A stretch of DNA of 64,000 bases, from positions 95,849-159,848 of the forward strand of contig NZ_JAEDAE010000012.1 in assembly GCF_016056375.1 (NCBI RefSeq). The letters run 5' to 3'. Source of the DNA: Hymenobacter negativus. GTDB lineage: Bacteria > Bacteroidota > Bacteroidia > Cytophagales > Hymenobacteraceae. Positions 33,086 to 41,156 of the stretch are shown in pieces (the stretch's first letter is position 1; every line of letters starts with the position of its first letter). The notes below the pieces were generated by a model, which was not told the DNA's origin, searched no databases, and was given only the letters and a program-made list of their open reading frames with translations. Both the position numbers and the translations under genes were made by a program.

Positions 33086-34588
33086 CTACAGCTGCTCGAA
33101 AATCCGGCGGGGGCTCACGGCCTCGCCGATGTAGGCGCGCAGCTCCGAAATGGCCATGCGGGTTTGCTCGCGCGAGTCGCGGTGGCGCACGGTCACGGTG
33201 TTGTCTTCCAACGTCTGGCCATCGACCACGATGCAGAAAGGCGTGCCGATGAGGTCCTGGCGGGTGTAGCGCTTGCCGATGGCGTCGCGCTCTTCCAGCA
33301 CCAAGCGGAAGTCGTACTTCAGCGAGTCGAAAATTTCCTGGGCCTTCTCGGGCATGCCGTCTTTGCGCACCAGCGGGAAGATGGCAGCCTTCACCGGGGC
33401 CAGGGCCGGGTGCAGCTTCAGGAACGTGCGGGTTTTGGTTTGCTGGGCGTCGCCCTCGCCTTCGGTGATGGTTTCTTCCTGATAGGCGTTGCAGAGCGTG
33501 GCCAGGAACAGGCGGTCGGCACCCACCGAAGTCTCCACTACGAAGGGCACGTAGTTGCCGTAGGCTTTGCCGGTGGCGGGGTCGATGTCGGCGTCGAAGT
33601 ACTGCTGCTTCTTGCGGCTCAGGTTCTGGTGCTGGGTCAGGTCGAAGTCAGAGCGCGAGTGAATGCCCTCGATTTCCTTGAAGCCGAAGGGAAATTCAAA
33701 CTCGATGTCCACGGCGGCCTTGGCGTAGTGGGCCAGCTTGTCGTGGTCGTGGAAGCGCAGCTTCGCGGCCGGCAGGCCAATGGCCTCGTGGAAGCGGCGG
33801 CGGGCGGCCTTCCAGGTGTCGTACCACTCCCCTTCGGTGCCAGGACGCACGAAGAATTGCATCTCCATCTGCTCAAACTCCCGCATGCGGAAGATGAACT
33901 GCCGGGCCACAATCTCATTCCGGAAGGCCTTGCCGATTTGGGCAATACCGAATGGCACTTTCATGCGGGCCGACTTCTGCACGTTCAGGAAGTTCACGAA
34001 AATGCCCTGGGCCGTTTCGGGGCGCAGGTACACGGGTGGCGCGTCGCCGTCCACGGCCGAGCCTTGCGTGGAAAACATCAGGTTGAACTGGCGCACCTCG
34101 GTCCACTTGCCGGTGCCGGATACCGGGCACTTAATATCTTCGTCTATGATGAGCTGGCGCACGCCAGCCAGGTCGTTGTCGGTGAGCAGGCGGCCCATCT
34201 CGGCGGTGAGGGCGGCGCCGCGGGCGGGGTCGCCAGCTTTTTCGTACTCGGCGGCTTTTTCTTCGAGCAGCACGTCGGCGCGGTAGCGCTTCTTACTGTC
34301 GAGGTTATCAATCATGGGGTCGTTGAAGCCCGCCACGTGGCCGCTGGCCTCCCAGGTGCGCGGGTCCATGAAAATGGCCGCGTCGAGGCCCACCACGTTG
34401 CCGTGCAGCTGGGTCATGGCGTCCCACCACAAGCGCTTGAGGTTGTTTTTAAGCTCCACGCCGTTGGGGCCGTAGTCGTACACGGCGGCCAGGCCGTCGT
34501 AGATTTCCGAGGACTGGAACACGAAGCCGTATTCCTTGGCGTGGGCCACGATGTCTTTGAGTTGTGCGGGTTCAGATGCTGGGTTCAT
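33086..34588 (-). CDS. glyS: Glycine--tRNA ligase (alpha2 type)
   Basis: The enzyme charges tRNA-Gly. From ATG 34588 the protein has 500 residues and is the dimeric class II GlyRS of the archaeal/eukaryotic-like type, not the alpha-beta type of E. coli. Motifs include YDYGPNGVELKNNLKRLWW near the start, the PRTWEASGHVAGFNDPMID block, the class II motif 2 (LRPETAQGIFVNFLN, FRNEIVARQFIFRMREFEQ, here quoted in two pieces), and motif 3 near the C-terminus (SVGADRLFLATLCNAY). A GTG at 34594 and this ATG are both in frame. ATG 34588 follows a TACTTTTG element by five bases. Confidence 0.93.
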   Translation of the reverse strand: MNPASEPAQLKDIVAHAKEYGFVFQSSEIYDGLAAVYDYGPNGVELKNNLKRLWWDAMTQLHGNVVGLDAAIFMDPRTWEASGHVAGFNDPMIDNLDSKKRYRADVLLEEKAAEYEKAGDPARGAALTAEMGRLLTDNDLAGVRQLIIDEDIKCPVSGTGKWTEVRQFNLMFSTQGSAVDGDAPPVYLRPETAQGIFVNFLNVQKSARMKVPFGIAQIGKAFRNEIVARQFIFRMREFEQMEMQFFVRPGTEGEWYDTWKAARRRFHEAIGLPAAKLRFHDHDKLAHYAKAAVDIEFEFPFGFKEIEGIHSRSDFDLTQHQNLSRKKQQYFDADIDPATGKAYGNYVPFVVETSVGADRLFLATLCNAYQEETITEGEGDAQQTKTRTFLKLHPALAPVKAAIFPLVRKDGMPEKAQEIFDSLKYDFRLVLEERDAIGKRYTRQDLIGTPFCIVVDGQTLEDNTVTVRHRDSREQTRMAISELRAYIGEAVSPRRIFEQL

Positions 34589-34593
34589 ACCCA

Positions 34594-34601
34594 CAAAAGT
34601 A
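34594..34601 (-). promoter_or_regulatory. -7 element immediately before glyS
   Basis: TACTTTTG matches TAnnTTTG and ends five bases before ATG 34588. Transcription starting the usual few bases downstream would leave almost no leader, so a leaderless or near-leaderless glyS mRNA is possible. This depends on the element being real. Confidence 0.4.
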
Positions 34602-34650
34602 GGCCGATGCGGCGCAAGCTGAAACTTCTGCGTAGAAGGCGCGCCCGTTT

Positions 34651-34677
34651 GTCATCCTTTGCTCCGCTCAGGATGAC
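34651..34677. repeat. GTCATCCT...AGGATGAC hairpin
   Basis: GTCATCCT (34651) and AGGATGAC (34670) form an eight-base stem. The same sequence with a closely related loop recurs at 36913-36939, so the two are copies of one short repeat. Confidence 0.65.
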
Positions 34678-34722
34678 AACTACGTCACAATTCGGTAACA
34701 TATCCACAGTCAGCCCTATTCC

Positions 34723-34730
34723 TACCTTTG
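34723..34730 (+). promoter_or_regulatory. -7 element for the Pit transporter gene
   Basis: TACCTTTG matches TAnnTTTG exactly and lies 39 bases upstream of the ATG at 34770. The region before it is AT-rich (CACAATTCGGTAACATATCC), but there is no clear TTTG at the usual spacing. Confidence 0.5.
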
Positions 34731-34769
34731 ACGCATGATTGCAATCAATTTCCCACAAACCCGCCTTTT

Positions 34770-36170
34770 ATGTTTGGTTTAGAACCTCACGTACTTCTGC
34801 TCCTCGGCGTGTGCCTGCTGGCCGCCTGCGCGTTCGAGTTCGTGAATGGCTTCCACGACACGGCTAACGCCGTGGCCACCGTTATTTACACCAACGCGCT
34901 GCGGCCCTGGGTGGCCGTGGTGTGGTCAGCTTTCTGGAATTTCATCGGCGTGTTTGCCGGCGGCATTGGCGTGGCCATGGGCATCGTGTACCTGCTGCCC
35001 GTCGAAAGCCTGGTTGATGCCAACGTGTACCACGGCATTGCCATGGTGGGCGCGCTCATTCTGGCCGCCATCATCTGGAACATCGGCACCTGGTATTACG
35101 GCATTCCAGCCTCCAGCTCACACGCCCTCATTGGGTCGATTCTGGGCGTGGGCATTGCCTATTCGTTGCTGCCCGAGTCGCGCGGCACGGCCGTAAACTG
35201 GACCAAAGCCAGCGAAACGGGCGTAGCCCTGCTGGTGGGCCCGTTGCTGGGCTTTGCCCTCACCATCGGCATGATGTTTCTGTTTAAGCGCTTTTCGCCC
35301 AGCAAGGCCATCTTTAAGGAGCCGCACAAGCGCAAGCCCCCACCCCTCTGGATTCGCCTGCTGCTTATCACCACCTGCACGCTGGTGAGCTTTTTCCACG
35401 GCTCCAACGACGGCCAGAAGGGCGTGGGCCTGGTCATGCTGATTCTGATTGGCATCGTGCCCTTCCGCTTCGCGCTGGACGAAAGCAAAAACCCGCTCGA
35501 CCTGCGCGATTCACTGAGCAAAGTGGAGTACGTCATCGGCCGCGTAAACCGCGCCGACCTCAGCCCCAACGACCAGAAAAACCTGGTTGAAATCCAGGAA
35601 AAAACGGCCGACCTCGACCGCATTTTTGCCGGCAAAACCGACATCAAGCAACTACCCCAGCAAACGCGCTTCGAAATCCGTCGCGACGTGCTGCTGCTCA
35701 CCAACCGCGCCAAAAAACTCCTCGGCTCCGAAAAAGTGAGCCTGAGCACGGCCGACCGCAAAAGCTACGACGAGGCTTCTACGGAGATGAAAAAATTCAC
35801 CGACTATGCCCCCTGGTGGGTGCTGCTCATGGTGAGCCTTTCGCTGGCCTGCGGCACCATGATTGGCTGGCAACGCATCGTGAAAACCATCGGCGAGCGC
35901 ATCGGCAAAGAGCACCTGAGCTACGCCCAGGGCGCCAGCTCTGAGCTGGTGGCCGCCGCCATGATTGGGGCCAGCACCTGGCTCAACCTGCCTTCGTCGA
36001 CCACGCACGTGCTCACTTCGTCCATCGCGGGCAGCATGGTGGCCAGCCGCGGCGTGAAGAACATCAACCCCGGCATGGTGCGCAACATTGCCCTAGCCTG
36101 GGTGCTCACCCTGCCCGTGACCATGGTGCTCTCGGGCCTGCTGTTCCTGTTGTTCCGCGCGGTGCTGTAG
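34770..36170 (+). CDS. Inorganic phosphate transporter, PiT family
   Basis: PiT proteins move phosphate with protons or sodium across the inner membrane. From ATG 34770 the protein has 466 residues. It has two copies of the PiT signature: AFEFVNGFHDTANAVATVI at the start of the first half and SFFHGSNDGQKGVGLVML in the second. It also has the conserved IPASSSHALIGS and LPSSTTHVLTSSIAGS loops. A cytoplasmic insert of about 110 residues (ALDESKNPLD...FTDYAPWW) separates the halves and is charged and helical. An in-frame TTG at 34728 would overlap the promoter element, so the ATG is chosen. No phoU-like DUF47 gene is beside it. Confidence 0.93.
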   Translation: MFGLEPHVLLLLGVCLLAACAFEFVNGFHDTANAVATVIYTNALRPWVAVVWSAFWNFIGVFAGGIGVAMGIVYLLPVESLVDANVYHGIAMVGALILAAIIWNIGTWYYGIPASSSHALIGSILGVGIAYSLLPESRGTAVNWTKASETGVALLVGPLLGFALTIGMMFLFKRFSPSKAIFKEPHKRKPPPLWIRLLLITTCTLVSFFHGSNDGQKGVGLVMLILIGIVPFRFALDESKNPLDLRDSLSKVEYVIGRVNRADLSPNDQKNLVEIQEKTADLDRIFAGKTDIKQLPQQTRFEIRRDVLLLTNRAKKLLGSEKVSLSTADRKSYDEASTEMKKFTDYAPWWVLLMVSLSLACGTMIGWQRIVKTIGERIGKEHLSYAQGASSELVAAAMIGASTWLNLPSSTTHVLTSSIAGSMVASRGVKNINPGMVRNIALAWVLTLPVTMVLSGLLFLLFRAVL

Positions 36171-36195
36171 CGCCAAGCTCAACCGGTCAAAACAC

Positions 36196-36230
36196 AAAAA
36201 AGCCTGTCTCTATCCGAGGCAGGCTTTTTT
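36196..36230 (+). terminator. Terminator after the Pit gene
   Basis: AAAAAAGCCTGTCTC pairs with GAGGCAGGCTTTTTT around TATCC with one mismatch. The T run follows on the plus strand, 26 bases after the stop. Confidence 0.9.
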
Positions 36231-36309
36231 ATTGGTCAGGAATTCAGGCATTGGCCCATTTTGAAACCAAGCATCCCAGAACGGGGATAAGCCCCCCGTT
36301 TTCATGCCT

Positions 36310-36352
36310 TTATCCACTTATCCACAGTCGAAATCGACTGAAATGTGGATAA
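36310..36352. other. Cluster of three DnaA boxes upstream of the candidate origin
   Basis: TTATCCACT (36310), overlapping TTATCCACA (36318), and TTATCCACA on the opposite strand (36344-36352). The two perfect boxes face each other. This is inside the 189-base gap between the Pit terminator and the 36360 gene. It is 1.3 kb from the main box cluster. Confidence 0.7.
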
Positions 36353-36359
36353 ACTCAAC

Positions 36360-36845
36360 TTACTTGGGCCACTGCACCTCCATGTCGTCGTTGATGAATA
36401 CGCCAAAGTTGACGAACTGCAGCTCGCCTTCTTCGAAGTATAAGTCAATCATCGACTTCTCGTAGGACAGGCGGATAGCGCCTTCTTCCATGGTTTCGAG
36501 TTCGGGCGTGGTCTGGCCGTGGCGCTCCATGAGAGCCTTCACCTGGTCTACGCTCAGGCCGTAGATGGCCTCGCCGTAGAGGCGCATGTTGGGGTTGTCG
36601 GTTTCGATGCAGCTCAGGCGGAAATCGTCTTCGCGGTCGAAATAGAGCGAGAGCAGGTAGTCTTCCTCGTGGTAGTTCCAGGCCTGGTGCTCGAAGTCGT
36701 CGTCTTCGTCCGACTCTTCAATTTCCTCGGGCTCGCCCACGAGAGTACGCACTTCGTCCATGGTGGCGCCGAAGCGCAGCGGGCCCATGCCGGTGCCCAG
36801 AATAATTTCGTTTTCCTCGATGCTGGAGGATTGGGGAGTGCTCAT
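36360..36845 (-). CDS. Conserved acidic protein of unknown function
   Basis: From ATG 36845 the protein has 161 residues, strongly acidic. It begins MSTPQSSSIEENEIILGTGM, has the pattern GPLRFGATMDEVRTLVGEPEE, then alternating strands (YLLSLYFDREDDFRLSCIET) and a terminal half with LYGEAIYGLSVDQVKALMERH and SYEKSMIDLYFEEGELQFVNFG. The MxxVxxLxGxPxE pattern occurs in several small families where a one-domain protein regulates or interacts with partners, but I do not recognise this one. A TACCTTTG promoter element lies 26 bases upstream. It lies beside the candidate origin, which does not imply a role in replication. Confidence 0.75.
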   Translation of the reverse strand: MSTPQSSSIEENEIILGTGMGPLRFGATMDEVRTLVGEPEEIEESDEDDDFEHQAWNYHEEDYLLSLYFDREDDFRLSCIETDNPNMRLYGEAIYGLSVDQVKALMERHGQTTPELETMEEGAIRLSYEKSMIDLYFEEGELQFVNFGVFINDDMEVQWPK

Positions 36846-36870
36846 GCGGGTTGGGGTGAAGGGTAGGTAG

Positions 36871-36878
36871 CAAAGGTA
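36871..36878 (-). promoter_or_regulatory. -7 element for the 36360-36845 gene
   Basis: TACCTTTG matches TAnnTTTG on the minus strand and lies 25 bases upstream of the ATG at 36845. No TTTG is seen upstream at the usual distance. Confidence 0.5.
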
Positions 36879-36912
36879 GGCAGGGAGGTTGGGTGTTCGG
36901 TAGGTCACGCCT

Positions 36913-36939
36913 GTCATCCTTCGCTGCGTTCAGGATGAC
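36913..36939. repeat. Second copy of the GTCATCCT...AGGATGAC hairpin
   Basis: GTCATCCT (36913) and AGGATGAC (36932) flank TCGCTGCGTTC. The copy at 34651 has TTGCTCCGCTC in the same place. The two share orientation and spacing. Confidence 0.65.
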
Positions 36940-36970
36940 ACACGGGCCGCTTTATCCACCAACTTATCCC

Positions 36971-37465
36971 CTATTTCCCGTATTTCTCAATAAACGTCTC
37001 CTTTTGCCGGATGTATTCCGGGTGGGCTTTGGCTTCGTCCCACTTGCGCTTGAAAATGGCGGCGGCTTCCACCTTATCCACATCGGGGTGGGTGGTGCGG
37101 GGCAACTCGGCCCGGCCGTGGGCGCCGCTCTGGCCTTTTTTGTCGTCGGGCACGGGGCCGGCGTATTTCTTGCCGCCCTTATGGTTGGCGTAGCGCCGGG
37201 CCCGGGTGAACCCCATTTGGATGAATTTGCGAGCCATGTCGGCCCCCACAAAATCGTGGGCCTTCAAATACGCCTCAAACAGGCCGTAAATCGTTTCGGA
37301 TGACTCCCGGGCTGCGGCCGCGTCTTTGAAGCGCCAGTGGGGCAGAATTTCGGCCTTGTAGGGCTCCACCAGCAGCACGCCCTGCTCGCCCCGGCCCACT
37401 CGGTAGAGCTCGGGGTGCTGGCGGAAATCGACGGAATGGAAATCGAGGGTGTAATCGAACGGCAT
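36971..37465 (-). CDS. DUF4385 family protein
   Basis: From ATG 37465 the protein has 164 residues. It has the DUF4385 pattern: MPFDYTLDFHSVDFRQHPEL at the start, YRVGRGEQGVLLVEPYKAEI, LPHWRFKDAAAARESSETIY, DFVGADMARKFIQMGFTRARR and YANHKGGKKY. The family is small and cytoplasmic with no known function. The upstream frame to 37531 adds 22 residues that look non-coding. A perfect DnaA box (TTATCCACA at 37074-37082) lies within the reading frame. The gene borders the candidate origin. Confidence 0.85.
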   Translation of the reverse strand: MPFDYTLDFHSVDFRQHPELYRVGRGEQGVLLVEPYKAEILPHWRFKDAAAARESSETIYGLFEAYLKAHDFVGADMARKFIQMGFTRARRYANHKGGKKYAGPVPDDKKGQSGAHGRAELPRTTHPDVDKVEAAAIFKRKWDEAKAHPEYIRQKETFIEKYGK

Positions 37466-37559
37466 GGGGAAACCTGAATCGAATTTGATAGGTCGTTGAG
37501 CAATGTGCATAACCCATACGGATTCGCGCAAAAACCGAAAAGCCCGCTTTTCAAAAACC

Positions 37560-38150
37560 CGAAACCCCCGAGCTTAATTTTTTTAGCAGACGGCTCTTGA
37601 GAGCGTGAGCTGGATTTTTCTTTCCCCCTGACTTTTCCCCACTTTTAAATTTTGATTAAATTTTTTTTCTAAAAAACTTTTTTTATTTCCACTCATTAGG
37701 CCGGTTGATAAGTGGAAAAGCCCGGGAGGTTATCCACGCTGGGGATAACCTGGGGGTAATACCAGTTTTATCCACGGGATATACACCGGCATTGTGGAAA
37801 ACAAAACAGTGTTTTTCAGGATGTTGAATCTATTTTCAACATGTCCACCGTGTTTCCACATTTTTATTATCCCCGCAGAATTGCCAGTGTGGGAAGGCGT
37901 TTTCCCCGGGGAAAGTTATCCACGGTTGTCCCCGCTCGGTTTGCCCTGTATGAGCAGGCTGTTGGCCAAAAAAACTTCTGCCCCACTTATCCCCGAGAGG
38001 CCAGAGTGTTTCCCCCAGGTTATCCCCGGATTTATCCTCAGCCGATAGCAGGTGTGGAAAACCCCGTGGAAAAGCAGTGGATTGTGCCCGAAAAACCGGC
38101 TCAGTGACTGGAAAACAAGGAAAGTTATCCACCAATGTGGATAGTTTGCT
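37560..38150. other. Candidate chromosomal replication origin (oriC)
   Basis: Non-coding DNA with an AT-rich stretch (37570-37700, including long T runs and TTTTAAATTTTGATTAAATT) followed by boxes resembling TTATCCACA: TTATCCACG at 37730, 37768 and 37916, TTATCCCCA (minus) at 37740, TTATCCCCG at 37867, 37987 and 38020, TTATCCTCA at 38032, TTATCCACC at 38125 and CTATCCACA (minus) at 38136. An ATGTTGAA-N6-TTCAACAT dyad is at 37821-37842. Many GTGGAAAA/TTTCCAC motifs occur in the same stretch. No coding frame is convincing. The sequence to 38347 contains nothing else I can identify. DnaA would open the duplex at the AT-rich part. Confidence 0.85.
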
Positions 38151-38347
38151 AGGTTTTAGCAGATTTTTCTGCTGAAGTCAAACCGCCCGGAAGAAGTTGG
38201 CCTGGCTAAGAAAGGAATGAAAAAAGCAATGCCGCACCCATGCGCGCGGGTAAAATGCCAACTTGAATAGCAACGCAGAAATGCTGTAGCTGTCTGCCCG
38301 CTGCGAATACAGACAGATTGACACACTAGGAGAAAGGGGCACTGCGG

Positions 38348-39979
38348 CTAGAATTTCAGCGGCTCCACGATGTCGAAGCCGGCGCGCACCTGCTGGGGCT
38401 TGGGGTCGAGGTACACCGGCTCAGGCACTAGGAATAAGTTGGGGTCGCCGCCGCGCCAGCGGCCGTCGCCGTCGGTGTCGATGAGCACGCGCAGGCGGTA
38501 GGTACCGGGGGCTAGGTCCGAGAACAGGTAGCTGCCCTTGGGCGACAGCAGGCTGGCCACCACCTGAAACTTCTCGTCGAGCAACTGTAGCTCAAAGCTC
38601 TTCTCTTTGGTGGTGATAGTGCCCGAAAGGCTGGTGGACACGTCCTGCTCGCTGATGCCGAGGCGCAGGGGCTTCAGGCGCAGGTTTTGAGCAGTAATGG
38701 CCGTAATGGCCGTGCTGTCAAGCAGAATTTCGAGGCGCTTTTTAGCTTTGGAATTGAAGCGCACGGCCAGCTCGGTGCGGTCGGCACTGAGAGTGCCATC
38801 GGCGGGCAGGCGCAGCGGGCGGCGCTTCACCGAATCCTCCACCAAGGTGCCAAACGGCCGGTCTTTGGCAATGCGAACCGGCACCGAAAACTGGAATTTC
38901 ACCTGGCCCTCGGGGTACACGTTGCGGGCGCCGCCCTCCACGGTGTAGAGCGACGGGGCAGGGGCTTTTTTGGCCGCTGCCGGCACCGGAAATTTGACTT
39001 GCAGGGTGTCGTGGCCCACGTTGCCGGTGCTGTCGGTGGCGGTGAGGACGTAGCGGCCATCGCCCACTTCCGGGGTCTTAAACAGCACCACCGAGCGGCC
39101 CCGGTCGGCCAGCTGCACGGCTTCGGCCACGGCAGCCGGCGCAGCCTTGCTGTCCAGAGAAACCATCGTAGCCGTGCGCACGCCTTCGCTCAGGCTGAGG
39201 CGCAGCTGCGTGGGGCTGGGCGTGCGCGAAGTAACCAGCGGGGGGCGTTTATCGGGCTGGGTGAGCAGCAGGGGAATGTCCTTGCCGGTGCTGCCCTCAA
39301 TGGTGATGGGCGTGGGCAGGTAGGCGATTTTCTCGCCTTCGTCGTAGTGGCCGTTGTTGTTCTTGTCGGCCACGGCGTAGAGTTTGTAGGTGCCGGCTTT
39401 CAGAAAATTCAGGCTGAATTTTCCGGCTTTGTCGGTGAGGACGGTGTAGTACGGGCGGCCCTTGCGCACGCCCAGCGTGTCGCCTTCGCGGTAGAGGCCA
39501 ATGCTGGAGCCCTCCACGGTCTTGCCCGTGAGCACATCGGTCAGCGTGCCGCGCACCTTGCCCGAGTCGAGCGCGGCGCCGGTGCTGAAGGTGAGGTAGG
39601 CGTTTTTGGCCGGCAGGGCTTCGGTGATATCCACTACGGCTTCGCGAAAATTGAAGCTGTAGGTAGTGTTCGGGTCAAGCGGCTTATCGAAAAGCAGCGT
39701 AATGGAATTGCGGTCCTCGCGCAGCTTGTAGGGGTTGTCTTCGGGCAGCTGGGGCGTGATGAGCAGGTTTTTGCTCAGCTCCTTGGTCACGACTGCCTCT
39801 GAGAAGTTAAGCCGTACAAACTGCTGCTTCACGTTGCGGGCCGCGCTGTCGGGCGAGCTGCTGATGCGGCGCGGGGGGGTGCGGTCGCGCGGGCCGCCCA
39901 AAGGCGGGGCCACGGCGGCGCAGCTTTCAAGCAAGGCAACCAGCGCCAGCAAAGCCAGCAATTCAACGCGAACGGACAT
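38348..39979 (-). CDS. Ig-like domain (SbsA-type) lipoprotein
   Basis: From ATG 39979 the protein has 543 residues. It starts with a lipoprotein signal (VELLALLALVALLESC), then the pattern GGPRDRTPPRRISSSPDSAARN, an SbsA-like Ig domain of the kind named Big_5 (FSEAVVTKELSKNLLITPQL and LTFSTGAAL), a carboxypeptidase-regulatory-like beta domain (GTLTDVLTGKTVEGSSIGLY), and further beta domains to the C-terminus, ending with a YRLRVLIDTDGDGRWRGGDP motif. This is a common lipoprotein in Bacteroidota, with unknown function, probably on the outer membrane. The start overlaps the end of the upstream small membrane gene by 17 bases, so the two are translationally coupled. Confidence 0.88.
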   Translation of the reverse strand: MSVRVELLALLALVALLESCAAVAPPLGGPRDRTPPRRISSSPDSAARNVKQQFVRLNFSEAVVTKELSKNLLITPQLPEDNPYKLREDRNSITLLFDKPLDPNTTYSFNFREAVVDITEALPAKNAYLTFSTGAALDSGKVRGTLTDVLTGKTVEGSSIGLYREGDTLGVRKGRPYYTVLTDKAGKFSLNFLKAGTYKLYAVADKNNNGHYDEGEKIAYLPTPITIEGSTGKDIPLLLTQPDKRPPLVTSRTPSPTQLRLSLSEGVRTATMVSLDSKAAPAAVAEAVQLADRGRSVVLFKTPEVGDGRYVLTATDSTGNVGHDTLQVKFPVPAAAKKAPAPSLYTVEGGARNVYPEGQVKFQFSVPVRIAKDRPFGTLVEDSVKRRPLRLPADGTLSADRTELAVRFNSKAKKRLEILLDSTAITAITAQNLRLKPLRLGISEQDVSTSLSGTITTKEKSFELQLLDEKFQVVASLLSPKGSYLFSDLAPGTYRLRVLIDTDGDGRWRGGDPNLFLVPEPVYLDPKPQQVRAGFDIVEPLKF

Positions 39980-40229
39980 TATACAACAGCAGCGTGGTGA
40001 GCGTAAGAACAACAATGGCCGCCCCAATGCGCAGCCCCGTGCGGCGCGTCACCTCGGAGGTCGGCTCGGTGGTGCTAACGACCACGACGTGCCGGGCGGT
40101 ATCGGCCACAAAGGTCGGCGGTGGCTTCTTGACGGAGTCGGGCAGGGGCGCGGGCACGGTTTGGGCACGGGCGGCGGTGGTCAGCAGGACCGCCGCCACA
40201 AGTAGCCGCCACCGTGCCGCCCGCCGCAT
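39963..40229 (-). CDS. Small signal-peptide/transmembrane protein
   Basis: An 88-residue protein with a signal peptide (ARWRLLVAAVLLTTAARA), a short proline-rich middle and one transmembrane helix near the C-terminus (IGAAIVVLTLTTLLLYNV). Its ATG overlaps the TGA stop of the upstream methyltransferase by one base (TGATG), and its own end overlaps the start of the Ig-like lipoprotein by 17 bases. Such tight coupling on both sides supports it as a real gene despite its small size. I recognise no family. It probably works with the lipoprotein. Confidence 0.72.
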   Translation of the reverse strand: MRRAARWRLLVAAVLLTTAARAQTVPAPLPDSVKKPPPTFVADTARHVVVVSTTEPTSEVTRRTGLRIGAAIVVLTLTTLLLYNVRSR

Positions 40230-41137
40230 CAGGCGCCGGTCGGAGTGCGCCGCCCGGCCACGTAGAGCAGGCTGGAATACTGGCCCTCGTGCTGCTCGGC
40301 GTAGGCGTTCGACTTGTAGCCGGCCTTGAGCACCGTCAGCAGGCCGCCGGCGCGTTCGTTGCGATGCTTCTCGCTGAGCATGCTCACGTAGTAGGCATCG
40401 AGCGGCATGGGCAGCGTCTGGCGAATGGTCAGCTTGTGCTTTTTGAGCAGCTGGGCCATGGTTTTGGGCGCGAAATGGTAGAGGTGGCGCGGCACATCGT
40501 AAGCGGCCCACAGCTCGCGGTAGTGCTGGGCGTCGAGGCTTTCCACATTGGGCACGGCGATGAGGAGCACGCCGTCGGGCTTCAGCAGCGCCACCAGCTG
40601 GGCCAGCGTCTCATTTAGCGTGTGCACGTGCTCCAAAACGTGCCAGAGCGTAATGGCATCGAACGTGCCGGGCTGAAACTGAGCCAGGCTCTCCTGCCCT
40701 ATCGGCTGGCCGAGGCGCTGGCTGGCCTCCTCGCGGGCGCGAGGATTGGGCTCCAGGCCCGCCACCTGCCAGCCGGCCGACTTCGCCGCTTTCAAAAAAT
40801 GGCCTGTGCCGCAGCCGTAGTCCAATAATTTGCCGCGGCGTGGGGCCAGCTTATTCAACAGGCCCACCTTGCGGCGCATGGTGAAAAACCGCGCCACTTT
40901 GTAGGCTTGATTCACAAAACCCTGCGCGGCGCTATTGTGCGATACGTAAGCGTCGGACTCGTAATACTTGCCAATTTCGGCCTCGTTCGGCCGTGGGTTG
41001 GTAAACTGGAAGCTGCACGCCGCGCACTGCACGATAGCGAAGCTTTCGTGGCTGACCGTGCGGTCTTCCACCACCAGCTTGTTCTTGAAATCAGTTTTGC
41101 CACAAACCGGGCAGCTTTCTAAACGTTCGTAGGACAC
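40229..41137 (-). CDS. Class I SAM-dependent methyltransferase with N-terminal zinc ribbon
   Basis: The 302-residue protein starts with a zinc-ribbon pattern CPVCGKTDF...CAACSFQFTNPRP and has the methyltransferase core LLDYGCGTGHFLKAAKSAGW, then GLEPNPRAREEA, and FDAITLWHVLEHVHTLNE as the family's post-core motifs. Enzymes of this kind often methylate polysaccharide or lipid-linked intermediates. Its substrate is unknown. It is first in a three-gene operon with the small membrane protein and the Ig-like lipoprotein. Confidence 0.9.
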   Translation of the reverse strand: MSYERLESCPVCGKTDFKNKLVVEDRTVSHESFAIVQCAACSFQFTNPRPNEAEIGKYYESDAYVSHNSAAQGFVNQAYKVARFFTMRRKVGLLNKLAPRRGKLLDYGCGTGHFLKAAKSAGWQVAGLEPNPRAREEASQRLGQPIGQESLAQFQPGTFDAITLWHVLEHVHTLNETLAQLVALLKPDGVLLIAVPNVESLDAQHYRELWAAYDVPRHLYHFAPKTMAQLLKKHKLTIRQTLPMPLDAYYVSMLSEKHRNERAGGLLTVLKAGYKSNAYAEQHEGQYSSLLYVAGRRTPTGA

Positions 41138-41156
41138 GCAGGAATTATAAGTTTTA

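Noticed and set aside
34334..34344. Other CACGTG sequences (34.3, 40.6, 49.8, 50.4, 53.1 kb) as parS sites
   Set aside because: They lack the GTTnC...GnAAC flanks needed for ParB recognition and lie in ordinary codons.
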